9,637 nucleotides of DNA from Oligoflexia bacterium (lineage in GTDB: Bacteria; Bdellovibrionota; UBA1018; CAIMNF01). The stretch is taken from assembly GCA_903858975.1 (NCBI GenBank), contig CAIOKW010000142.1:1-9637 (forward strand). Direction: 5' to 3'. A program made the translations under genes and the position numbers. The notes beneath the pieces were generated by a model that saw nothing but the letters and a program-made list of their open reading frames with translations, had not been told where the DNA came from and did not search any database. This document shows positions 1-6,345 of this stretch, one piece after another; position 1 is the first letter of the stretch, and every line of letters begins with the position of its first letter.

Positions 1-2
1 CT

Positions 3-626
3 ACCTGTCTTTATTGCTTTAGGACGACAGAGCTTTGTCTTTGCTCATCTTTCGCTCGATTTGAAATTGAGCCGCTGATTGTGCTGCTCGTTCACCCAAA
101 AGAATTTTTAAGAACGGTAGGTACAGCTCGAATCGTGAGATGTTCACTGACGAATTCAAAAATGATTCGAGGAAATGGGCCTCAGCTCGATTGTGATCCA
201 ACATTTCTATCGTTAATTCATGATTCAAGTCTGCGCCCCATGATTTTGTACCCAGGAAGCGATAGTTTGAATTTGAGTACCAGCGATGATGCAGAGCTGA
301 CGAGCGCAATACCTAATGATGGAAAAAGACTATGTGTTTTTGTCATTGATGGAACTTGGTCACTCGCTAAAAATATGATTCGAACCAGCAAAGTGCTGCG
401 CCAACTTCCAAAATTAAGCTTTGATGTGAAGCGTGCTTCCGTTTATGAGTTTAGAAGGCAACCCAAAGAGTTTTGCCTCTCCACAGTTGAGGCCGTGAGT
501 TTATTAATTGATCAATTTGTGGCTAGGGAAATTTGTACCGTTGATCCAGAAAATACACACCATGAGATGCTAAAAGCATTTAATTCAATGGTTAAAGCGC
601 AGGTAAAGTTTAACCCGGGCGCGTGA
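3..626 (+). CDS. DTW-domain tRNA-uridine aminocarboxypropyltransferase, 5'-partial
   Basis: DTW-domain (TapT-like) enzymes transfer the 3-amino-3-carboxypropyl group of S-adenosylmethionine to a tRNA uridine (acp3U) in the cytoplasm. The frame is open from base 3 to the TGA at 624-626, giving 207 visible codons, so the true start lies upstream of the window. The GTG at 81 is an internal valine and not the start: the codons before it encode the family's zinc-type cluster CLYC...CLC (visible residues 2-14). Next come HPKE (about residue 31), the signature VIDGTW (about 114-119) and FRRQP...CLSTVEA (about 150-164). Bacterial TapT proteins are roughly 200-240 aa, so only a short N-terminal piece is missing. 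The gene converges on the minus-strand block with a 12-bp gap. The family is clear. Assignment to TapT rather than another DTW subfamily is inferred, so no symbol is given. Confidence 0.9.
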   Translation, partial: TCLYCFRTTELCLCSSFARFEIEPLIVLLVHPKEFLRTVGTARIVRCSLTNSKMIRGNGPQLDCDPTFLSLIHDSSLRPMILYPGSDSLNLSTSDDAELTSAIPNDGKRLCVFVIDGTWSLAKNMIRTSKVLRQLPKLSFDVKRASVYEFRRQPKEFCLSTVEAVSLLIDQFVAREICTVDPENTHHEMLKAFNSMVKAQVKFNPGA

Positions 627-638
627 ATGGAGTGTTGT

Positions 639-1298
639 TTAGTTATTACTATTTGCTGGGGTACTCAACGGTGCCTCTACCGTGGTGGCGGTAATATCCG
701 CTAGCCTTTTTTGATTATTTTCAATTGAGGTTACGCAATCCTGCCAGTGTAGAATTGCGGAAAGTTTTATGTCCTCATCTTCCATCGAAATGATTCCAGG
801 TTTTCTCTTGATTAAAACTTGCTCGTATAGGGGCATTATATAGCCTTCAGTCATTTTCGCTTGCTGAAGAAACAATTGAATGGCCTGCGGGTTGTGGCTA
901 TGAACCGCCATTTGTGCAAGATCCTCGAGTCTTTTTGAGTACTCAGGAAAGTCACGGATGAAGTCATGCTTTTCAAAATATTGGGCTAATGGATCGAGAA
1001 TCATAGCTGGGTTTTGGTCTAAACTTGCCGCCATTTGAAGAATCAATTCTTGTTCTTTTTTTAATTGTTTGAGTTGAGCTTCATCCTCTGACTCGGAGGG
1101 GATGAGAGGAGTGGATTTTGCGGCGGGTACGCGTTGGGCGTCCTGCGTGTGAGGAGCCTCGCTCTCTGCAATCAAAGCATCCTGTTGCGATAGAGTCTGT
1201 GGCTGAATGAGTGCTTGGCGGTCAGAACCTACGGTAAGGTAGTAGATTACCATTACCGTAGGCAGGCCTAGCATCAATAGTGCTTTAGTTTTGTTCAT
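639..1298 (-). CDS. Small membrane-anchored protein of unknown function
   Basis: I do not recognise this 219-aa protein. It begins MNKTKALLMLGLP, with a single hydrophobic segment at residues 5-23 that lacks a good signal-peptidase site, so it is probably an uncleaved anchor with the rest in the periplasm. Residues 24-75 are polar, Gln/Ser/Pro-rich and likely disordered. Residues 73-200 look mostly helical (QLKQLKKEQELIL, then a segment rich in Leu, Gln and Glu) with a lone Cys188. I chose the ATG at 1298 because it directly precedes the hydrophobic segment and sits 4 bp after the stop of the upstream gene. The ATG at 1388 would overlap that gene by 86 bp and add a Pro-rich tail ahead of the anchor. 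No strong ribosome-binding site is visible at 1298, which suggests translational coupling. A functional pairing with the secreted Cys-rich protein is inferred from position only. Confidence 0.75.
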   Translation of the reverse strand: MNKTKALLMLGLPTVMVIYYLTVGSDRQALIQPQTLSQQDALIAESEAPHTQDAQRVPAAKSTPLIPSESEDEAQLKQLKKEQELILQMAASLDQNPAMILDPLAQYFEKHDFIRDFPEYSKRLEDLAQMAVHSHNPQAIQLFLQQAKMTEGYIMPLYEQVLIKRKPGIISMEDEDIKLSAILHWQDCVTSIENNQKRLADITATTVEAPLSTPANSNN

Positions 1299-1302
1299 GA
1301 AC

Positions 1303-2481
1303 TCACACTGCAATCGGGTTTGAACATACGGGTTTTCCTTTGCCCCCGCAGTTTCCGGGCTTTGCAGGGGTTGGAGAGGGCGAACCATGAGGACAAATGA
1401 TTATAGGAGTCGGGCCGCCCATGTTTTTGTACATGCACCCTGAAGGAGGAGGCGCCATGGTCGGAGCGGGCGGAGGGGGGGTGCAATCGATTTGGTATTG
1501 CGAGGCTTTCCATACCACCTGGTCGTCTAAAACAACATTGCTATCGCGGTTTCTGGTTTTGCCGTCACATCCTAAGTAGGTAACGTTTAAACTTCCATTG
1601 CAGGCAGCTACATACGTACTAGAGATAAGTGAAGGGTGATTATAAAATTGAGCGATTGCTTGTGGAGTAGTTAAGTTAGCGCAATCAGAAGTTCTATCTC
1701 CAATGGATAGGTATTTTGGAAATGATCGATCAATTGCTGGGAATCCTTTTGCCTGTGCACGCAGATGAATATCATTTGGAGCGAGGTGAGTACCACCAAA
1801 CCAGGGGGTCACCGTTCTCTCTGGCGCGCCAGCATTACCAGAACCCGAGCAGCTTCGTTTGATTAGCGCATTGTATTTTCCGTCAGCGCTAAACAAAATA
1901 TACTCTAAATTTGGGCCCATTTTTTGGAGTGAGAGATTGATGAGTGAATAGCGATTTACTGTTACGATTGGAGCCCATTCATAATATAATTGCCCATATT
2001 TTCCCTTAAACTCAGGCTTGTTGAGAAAACCAACGATGTCGATTGAATTGTTATCATTAGTTCGACTTTTCCAGCCAATGATGGCGGAAGGCACTTCGTC
2101 TGTTTTTCCCATGTGACCACAATCAGTGAAACCGAAAAGTTTATTAACTTGGTCTCCCAAGTTATTATTCTTAGCGTAATCACTTCCGTCATTGAAGCTA
2201 TACTCATATCCCCGATAAGAGAAATTACCAAATTCAGTCAGAATCCCGCTCGCGCAAATATCGGAACCTTTCGGACAGAGTACCTGTTGAGGCGCTCCGA
2301 AGATTTGCTCCACGACATCGATCATGTCAGTCACTAAGATTCGAACACCCGTCCAAACGGATGAAAAGAAGTTCGAAGCTTGATGTAATACATCATTTGC
2401 ATGAGCCGGTTCGGGCTGCAAAATGGAGAGCATGAGAAATATAGCCAGGCCATTTTTTGCTTTACCTAGTGAGCGATTCAT
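1303..2481 (-). CDS. Secreted cysteine-rich protein with proline-rich C-terminus
   Basis: This 392-aa protein belongs to no family I recognise. It has a clear Sec signal peptide: basic MNRSLGKAK, hydrophobic GLAIFLMLSIL, and a cleavage site at AHA (about residue 28). The mature protein has 12 cysteines (69, 76, 121, 211, 267, 294, 305, 333, 349, 363, 378, 386). The even number suggests periplasmic or extracellular disulfides. Residues 85-330 contain many aromatic and Asn/Gly residues (FSYRGYEYSF, YGQLYYEWAPIV, YLGCDGKT) and look beta-rich. From residue 333 there are Pro-rich segments (CTPPPPAP, SPSPTPAKP) set between the last Cys residues, resembling a flexible spacer followed by a small knotted tail. 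The start ATG has an AAGGGG ribosome-binding site (2487-2492) 5 bp away. The membrane-anchored 219-aa gene follows 4 bp downstream. It lies 108 bp after ahpF and may be part of that transcript or have its own promoter. Confidence 0.82.
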   Translation of the reverse strand: MNRSLGKAKNGLAIFLMLSILQPEPAHANDVLHQASNFFSSVWTGVRILVTDMIDVVEQIFGAPQQVLCPKGSDICASGILTEFGNFSYRGYEYSFNDGSDYAKNNNLGDQVNKLFGFTDCGHMGKTDEVPSAIIGWKSRTNDNNSIDIVGFLNKPEFKGKYGQLYYEWAPIVTVNRYSLINLSLQKMGPNLEYILFSADGKYNALIKRSCSGSGNAGAPERTVTPWFGGTHLAPNDIHLRAQAKGFPAIDRSFPKYLSIGDRTSDCANLTTPQAIAQFYNHPSLISSTYVAACNGSLNVTYLGCDGKTRNRDSNVVLDDQVVWKASQYQIDCTPPPPAPTMAPPPSGCMYKNMGGPTPIIICPHGSPSPTPAKPGNCGGKGKPVCSNPIAV

Positions 2482-2518
2482 TTTTACCCCTTTATGCTAA
2501 AAAGAACTATCATGGAGT

Positions 2519-2547
2519 AGTGTATTGTGGATGATGAAGCTTGAAAA
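2519..2547 (-). promoter_or_regulatory. Possible weak sigma70 promoter for the Cys-rich gene pair
   Basis: On the minus strand, TTTTCA (2547-2542) and TACACT (2524-2519) are separated by 17 bp, each matching the consensus hexamer at 4 of 6 positions. Initiation would fall near 2512, about 30 bases ahead of the ATG at 2481. A perfect TTGACA also occurs at 2572-2567, but the hexamer 17 bp downstream (AGTTTT) is poor. No convincing terminator separates this region from ahpF, so read-through from the ahpCF promoter is an alternative. Confidence 0.22.
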
Positions 2548-2589
2548 CTGTGTCTCTCATTAGCTATGTCAAAGGGGACACCGGCAACT

Positions 2590-4143
2590 TTAATGGGGAT
2601 ACATTTGGTCCTCATATGCAGCGAGCGCAGTCCTAGCCCCCTTACCCATGGCAATGATGATCTGTTTAAAAGGGGTAGTGGTCACATCCCCTGCTGCGTA
2701 AATTCCAGGGACAGAGGTTCTGCCTTTGTCATCAACCTTGATTTCTCCCATGGGGGTAAGGTCAAGGGTACCCTTTAGAAATTGGCTATTGGGGATGAGC
2801 CCAATTTGAACAAATATTCCGTCTAACGAAATGCTTTTCACCTCCTGGCTTGATCGGTCTTCATACTGAAGAGCGGTGACTCGTTTACCATCGCCTAGGA
2901 TCTCCTTGGTTTTAGCGGAGGTCATGATTTTGGTGTTTGGGAGAGATTGTAGTTTGCTGACAAGAATTTGATCCGCCTTGAGGCGATCATTGTATTCGAA
3001 CAAAACCACCTCATCGGCAATGCCTGCAAGATCAATTGCGGCCTCAACCCCTGAGTTTCCACCTCCGATGACTGCGATCTTTTTTCCTTTATAAAATGGA
3101 CCATCACAGTGAGGACAGAACGCAACCCCTCGGCCGAGATATTCTTTTTCGCCAGGGATTCCGAGTTCGCGCCATTTAGCCCCTGTGGTAATGATGACTG
3201 ATTTTCCGCTTAAGTGTTCGCCACTTTCTAACTGAATGTGTGTAGTTTCATTCTTGGTGATGTTTTTTACTTTTCGGTTTTCTAGCATTTGAACCGGGTA
3301 GTGTGACAGGTGAGTGCTCATCTGAGCGGACAACTGTGGACCCTCCGTATAAGGAACAGAAATGAGGTTCTCGATTCCTTTTGTCTCTTGAACCTGCCCA
3401 CCGATGCGTTCAGCAATTAAAACTGTCTTGAGTCCTTTTCTTGCACTATAGATCGCTGCTGACGTGCCGGCAGGCCCGCCACCCACTACTACCACATCGA
3501 AATGTCCAAGATTCTGTTCGATGGGTTCGAGAGCAGTTGCTTCAGTACCGAAAGTTTCTTCGAGTTTTGAGATCAAATCAGAAAGAGTAATACGACCTGA
3601 GTGGATCAATTTTTCGTTCGCGATAATGCTCGGAACACCTTGTATGCCGAGTGCTTCAATTTCGCTTTGGGTGTTGGCTCCATCAATCATTTCATGTGTG
3701 AAGTCTTTATGGAGGAGCGCCATTTGGTTTAGCGCTTGGACCACGTCTGGGCAGTTTTCACAGGTGAGAGAAATATAGGTTTTAAGTCTAACGGGGCATT
3801 TGATGCGTTTGATCCGCTGAGTGATGGGAGAGTCAGGTAACTTCCCCTTACCATCGGAGTTGAGAATGCCGACGATCAAAGAAGTAAATTCATGGCCTCC
3901 AGGAATGCCCGTGAAGGTGATTCCGGTGGGTGAGTTAGATTTAAGGATTTGAAATTGTGGGATCGGGTGGCTCGTTTCAGATGAACGAGTTGAAATTTTG
4001 GAGGAGCATGATGCGACCGATTCAAGCATTTCAATGAGCTCGCGTTGGTCATTGTGCTCGCTATTGCAGTAGGAGAGCACGATCTCGTTCTCGAGAACGC
4101 CAAAGACTGAGGTCAGTTGTTCTTTTAAATCTGAGTCTAACAT
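2590..4143 (-). CDS. ahpF: Alkyl hydroperoxide reductase subunit F (NADH-dependent AhpC reductase)
   Basis: AhpF is a cytoplasmic flavoprotein that passes electrons from NADH through FAD and two disulfides to AhpC, which reduces H2O2 and organic hydroperoxides. At 517 aa it is close to the usual ~520 aa. Domains in order: an N-terminal tandem thioredoxin-like domain (1-200) with the redox motif TCENCPDV (Cys128/Cys131) and the cis-Pro motif GVPSI (169-173); the FAD-binding GGGPAG (221-226); the thioredoxin-reductase-type CPHCDGP (Cys343/Cys346); the NAD-binding GGGNSG (360-365); and the C-terminal FAD motif GIYAAGD (480-486). All catalytic cysteines are present. The N-terminal domain distinguishes it from ordinary thioredoxin reductase. 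The start ATG has a strong GGAGGAG ribosome-binding site at 4148-4154. It follows ahpC by 42 bp with no visible terminator, so the two form an operon. Confidence 0.97.
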   Translation of the reverse strand: MLDSDLKEQLTSVFGVLENEIVLSYCNSEHNDQRELIEMLESVASCSSKISTRSSETSHPIPQFQILKSNSPTGITFTGIPGGHEFTSLIVGILNSDGKGKLPDSPITQRIKRIKCPVRLKTYISLTCENCPDVVQALNQMALLHKDFTHEMIDGANTQSEIEALGIQGVPSIIANEKLIHSGRITLSDLISKLEETFGTEATALEPIEQNLGHFDVVVVGGGPAGTSAAIYSARKGLKTVLIAERIGGQVQETKGIENLISVPYTEGPQLSAQMSTHLSHYPVQMLENRKVKNITKNETTHIQLESGEHLSGKSVIITTGAKWRELGIPGEKEYLGRGVAFCPHCDGPFYKGKKIAVIGGGNSGVEAAIDLAGIADEVVLFEYNDRLKADQILVSKLQSLPNTKIMTSAKTKEILGDGKRVTALQYEDRSSQEVKSISLDGIFVQIGLIPNSQFLKGTLDLTPMGEIKVDDKGRTSVPGIYAAGDVTTTPFKQIIIAMGKGARTALAAYEDQMYPH

Positions 4144-4185
4144 AATGCTCCTCCAAGAATTTCAGTTGGGATTGCAGGTGAATCC

Positions 4186-4752
4186 TTAGATTTTACCTAC
4201 GAGGTTGAGTCCTGGTTTTAAAGTTTGTGCGCCTGGTTTCCATTTAGCAGGGCATACTTCACCTGGATGTGAGGCAACGAACTGAGCCGCTTGGGTTTTG
4301 CGAAGGAGTTCATCGGCATTTCTGCCGATTCCATTGTCATGAATTTCAGCGAGCTTAATTAAACCATCAGGGTTAACGACGAAAGTGCCGCGGTATGCAA
4401 GCCCTTCTTCTTCAATATGAACTCCGAATGCACGGGAAAGAAACCCAGTTGGATCAGCAAGCATTGGATATTTGATTTTTTTGATGGTCTCAGAAACGTC
4501 ATGCCATGCTTTATGTACGAAATGGGTGTCGGTGCTTACAGAATACACCTCAACTCCCATCTTTTTGAATTCCTCATAGCGATCAGCCATATCTCCGAGT
4601 TCGGTCGGGCAAACAAAAGTAAAATCTGCCGGATAGAAAAAGAATATAGACCACTTTCCTTTGAGTTCGTTCTGGGTAATGGTTTTGAAGGCTCCTTCGT
4701 GATAAGCCTGTACCTTGAAATCTGGAATTTTAGTGTTGATGATTGTGTTCAT
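4186..4752 (-). CDS. ahpC: Alkyl hydroperoxide reductase subunit C (2-Cys peroxiredoxin)
   Basis: AhpC is a cytoplasmic typical 2-Cys peroxiredoxin of the AhpC/Prx1 class that reduces H2O2, organic peroxides and peroxynitrite and is recycled by AhpF. The peroxidatic Cys48 lies in the invariant setting FYPADFTFVCPTEL and the resolving Cys167 in HPGEVCPAKW. The C-terminus NLVGKI is characteristic of AhpC. At 188 aa it is full length. The ATG at 4752 has an AAGGAG ribosome-binding site (4759-4764) at good spacing. The gene is first in the operon ahead of ahpF and divergent from the Fur-controlled porin operon. Repeated ATAGATAAAA elements upstream may be its regulatory sites, but they do not fit the full four-part OxyR consensus. 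Confidence 0.97.
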   Translation of the reverse strand: MNTIINTKIPDFKVQAYHEGAFKTITQNELKGKWSIFFFYPADFTFVCPTELGDMADRYEEFKKMGVEVYSVSTDTHFVHKAWHDVSETIKKIKYPMLADPTGFLSRAFGVHIEEEGLAYRGTFVVNPDGLIKLAEIHDNGIGRNADELLRKTQAAQFVASHPGEVCPAKWKPGAQTLKPGLNLVGKI

Positions 4753-4773
4753 AGTTTTCTCCTTATGAACACT

Positions 4774-4794
4774 CTATCGATTTTCAATCCATAG
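4774..4794. repeat. 9-3-9 inverted repeat upstream of ahpC
   Basis: The arms CTATCGATT (4774-4782) and AATCCATAG (4786-4794) are complementary at 8 of 9 positions across a 3-base spacer. It lies between the ahpC ribosome-binding site and the proposed ahpC -10 region, where it would form a repressor-type operator or an RNA hairpin in the leader. The ATAG/CTAT ends resemble OxyR half-site words, but the spacing between them (13) is not the OxyR spacing (7). Confidence 0.4.
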
Positions 4795-4835
4795 ATAAAA
4801 TCAGTTATCTCTCTCGGGCAATAGATAAAACCAAT
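4791..4835. repeat. Two ATAGATAAAA direct repeats in the ahpC promoter region
   Basis: The word ATAGATAAAA occurs at 4791-4800 and 4821-4830, exactly 30 bp apart (about three helical turns). The similarity extends to ATAGATAAAAtCAgT and ATAGATAAAAcCAaT. Each copy approximates an OxyR half-site (ATAG-N7-CTAT), the second with one mismatch in the CTAT word. The first copy also forms the inverted repeat AGATAA-N6-TTATCT (4793-4810). Such helically phased repeats are typical of activator binding sites, but the full OxyR tetramer pattern is not met. Confidence 0.45.
4792..4821 (-). promoter_or_regulatory. ahpC: Possible ahpC promoter
   Basis: On the minus strand, TTGCCC (4821-4816, 4/6 to the -35 consensus) and TATCTA (4797-4792, 3/6 to the -10 consensus) lie 18 bp apart. 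Initiation would fall near 4785 and leave a leader of about 33 bases before the ATG at 4752. The weak hexamers would suit a promoter needing an activator, and both overlap the ATAGATAAAA repeats. Other placements are possible. Confidence 0.3.
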
Positions 4836-4849
4836 GGCTAATGCCAAGC

Positions 4850-4878
4850 TTGACTTCTTTAATGATACTCATTATCAT
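4850..4878 (+). promoter_or_regulatory. Sigma70 promoter of the porin operon
   Basis: TTGACT (4850-4855) and TATCAT (4873-4878) are each 5/6 matches to the consensus hexamers with the ideal 17-bp spacing. Transcription would start near 4885. That rules out the TTG at 4884 as a normal start codon and puts translation initiation at TTG 4920 or GTG 4947. The Fur-type operator sits in the spacer and overlaps the -10 element, which is the classical repressing position. Confidence 0.65.
4858..4876. promoter_or_regulatory. Fur box (ferric uptake regulator operator)
   Basis: Bases 4858-4876 match the 19-bp Fur consensus GATAATGATAATCATTATC at 16 of 19 positions. The core AATGATA-C-TCATTATC has one mismatch in 16. 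The palindrome continues outward as TAATGATAC/TTATCATTA (4860-4868 and 4872-4880, 8/9 pairs). It lies between the -35 and -10 elements of the porin promoter and overlaps the -10, so iron-loaded Fur should block RNA polymerase. It is roughly 40 bp upstream of the proposed ahpC -35, so an effect on ahpC is possible but secondary. Confidence 0.75.
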
Positions 4879-4904
4879 TAAGCTTGAAAACCATCAGCAT
4901 TACA

Positions 4905-4911
4905 GAGAAAG
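4905..4911 (+). promoter_or_regulatory. Ribosome-binding site favouring the TTG start at 4920
   Basis: The purine-rich GAGAAAG lies 8 bases ahead of the TTG at 4920. Neither alternative in-frame start has anything comparable: TTG 4884 is preceded by the operator palindrome, and GTG 4947 only by GATAAG. It is the main reason for choosing 4920 as the porin start. Confidence 0.4.
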
Positions 4912-4919
4912 TCAAGATT

Positions 4920-6332
4920 TTGACCGACCAAGCCGATAAGCCTTCTGTGAGTTCTTATTCCCGATTTGGAATTGTGCTTTTGTTCACTTATCTCGCGTTT
5001 CCTGCGCATGCAGCGGACAGTGTCGATGACCCTTGGGGAAGGGGACCCGTTGAGGTGGAGGCACCGAAAAAGGTCCTGAAGGAAAAGAAGAAGGGCTCGC
5101 GCTCTCCCGCTTCCTATCGACCGGGTTCGATTCATGAGCAAGCGGTGAAGAAGGCGCATCCAGCGCAATCGCCTGCGCCCACGACGCCAGAAAGTTCGGT
5201 TCCTACTGAGACTTCCCCAGCTGGAGAGGATAGTTTCGGCCTTACGGGGGATTGGGGAGGCTTACGAAAGAAATGGGATCAGCATGGGGTTGGAGTTGCC
5301 GCAGTCTATAAAGGAGATTTTTTCAAGAGTTTCTCGGGTGGTGTTCAGAAGAAAAATTCCTACTTGGATAATTTAGACTTAAAGGTTTCGATCGATGCCG
5401 AAAAAGCATTCGGATTAAAGGGGCTCAGTTTTTTTATTTATGGACTGGGTAATTCCGGTGCGAAGCGCGGAGGTACTCCCGGGGTATATGCGGGGGCAGT
5501 ACAAGGTGTCGATAATATCGAAACCGCGAACGATGACTTTAAACTTTATGAGTTTTGGGCTCAATACACTTTCGAAGTAGAGCATTTATCAATTCTTTTT
5601 GGTCTCCATGATTTGAATTCCGAGTTCTATGTTACCGATTCGTCCAGCCTCATGCTGAATCCTTCGTATGGAGTGGGTTATGATATTTCACAAAGCGGAG
5701 CTTCGGGCCCCTCTATTTTTCCGTACGCGGCTCCCGCATTGAGACTCAGGCTCGAGCCCTCTAAGCGCGTTTACGTGCAGAGTGGAATTTTTAATGGTCC
5801 TTCAGCAGAGACTGCGAGCAATGGGAGTCACTTTAAAATTAATGCACGGGATGGTTTCCTTCTGATCAATGAAGTGGGAATTAGTGGTACGGAGGAAAGC
5901 CCCTACAAACTCGGACTCGGCTATTGGAGTTATACGCGAACTTTTGATTCCCTCAAAGATTCAAGCCCCGTCAATAGTTCAGGGGCTTATGTGCTCGGTG
6001 ATAAAAGTTTTAACGCCCATGTTTCTGGATTCATTCGCTATGGAATGGCCTCTTCAGAAAGTTTTGATGGAAAGGACAATTTAGGGCTTGGGATTGTGTA
6101 TAAGGGAATCCTTCCATTTCGACCCGACGATCGTCTCGGACTCGGAATGGCGAGAGTGACCCCTACGGACGAGAGTCAAAAGCCAGAGACCCAGTTTGAA
6201 GCTACTTATCGTATCGAAGCCCTGAAAGGGGTCGCAATCCAACCTGATTTTCAATACATTACTCATCCTGGTTTCTCGGGAGCAGTACCGAATGCTCTGG
6301 TTGGGGCACTCCGTCTAGAGCTCAGTTTATGA
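4920..6332 (+). CDS. OprB-family (carbohydrate-selective type) outer-membrane porin, Fur-regulated
   Basis: OprB-family porins are 16-stranded outer-membrane beta-barrels, best known for sugar uptake in Pseudomonas. Read from TTG 4920 (471 aa), the protein has a signal peptide with hydrophobic FGIVLLFTYLAF and cleavage after AHA (about residue 31). A Lys/Pro-rich linker of about 75 residues follows (PKKVLKEKKKG, then SPAPTTPESS). The barrel domain begins with the family hallmark GLTGDWGGLRKKWDQHGV (about 107-124) and continues as alternating strands with conserved-looking LYEFWAQYTF and LFGLHDLNSEF, ending in ALRLELSL. No ATG is available. TTG 4884 coincides with the predicted transcription start, and GTG 4947 would still leave an intact signal peptide, so the start is uncertain between 4920 and 4947. 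It is first in a two-gene operon, with the next gene 13 bp on. Fur control suggests the substrate may relate to iron starvation; carbohydrate specificity is only a family label here. Confidence 0.88.
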   Translation: MTDQADKPSVSSYSRFGIVLLFTYLAFPAHAADSVDDPWGRGPVEVEAPKKVLKEKKKGSRSPASYRPGSIHEQAVKKAHPAQSPAPTTPESSVPTETSPAGEDSFGLTGDWGGLRKKWDQHGVGVAAVYKGDFFKSFSGGVQKKNSYLDNLDLKVSIDAEKAFGLKGLSFFIYGLGNSGAKRGGTPGVYAGAVQGVDNIETANDDFKLYEFWAQYTFEVEHLSILFGLHDLNSEFYVTDSSSLMLNPSYGVGYDISQSGASGPSIFPYAAPALRLRLEPSKRVYVQSGIFNGPSAETASNGSHFKINARDGFLLINEVGISGTEESPYKLGLGYWSYTRTFDSLKDSSPVNSSGAYVLGDKSFNAHVSGFIRYGMASSESFDGKDNLGLGIVYKGILPFRPDDRLGLGMARVTPTDESQKPETQFEATYRIEALKGVAIQPDFQYITHPGFSGAVPNALVGALRLELSL

Positions 6333-6345
6333 GTCAGGATAGAAA

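Noticed and set aside
690..703. GCGG-TAATAT-CCGC hairpin as a terminator for the convergent genes at the left
   Set aside because: It has only 4-bp arms, no T-run follows on either strand, and it lies within the coding sequence of the 219-aa protein.
1299..1388. The longer start (ATG 1388) for the 219-aa membrane protein
   Set aside because: It overlaps the upstream gene by 86 bp and adds 30 residues of Pro/Gln-rich sequence ahead of the hydrophobic anchor. ATG 1298 fits the operon spacing and the topology.
2567..2572. Perfect TTGACA (minus strand) as the -35 of a promoter for the Cys-rich gene
   Set aside because: At 16-18 bp spacing the downstream hexamers (CAGTTT, AGTTTT, GTTTTC) do not resemble TATAAT.
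2550..2581. A terminator between ahpF and the Cys-rich gene (arms GTGTC/GACAC on the minus strand, followed by AGTTTT)
   Set aside because: The stem is only 5 bp with a 22-base loop and the T-run is four bases, too weak to call an intrinsic terminator.
3464..3778. A plus-strand open frame opposite ahpF
   Set aside because: It is a shadow of the ahpF coding frame, with no ribosome-binding site and no recognisable protein features.
4791..4835. A canonical OxyR tetramer site (ATAG-N7-CTAT-N7-ATAG-N7-CTAT)
   Set aside because: Each ATAGATAAAA copy fits a half-site loosely, but placing either copy in any of the four positions leaves at least two of the remaining tetranucleotides unmatched.
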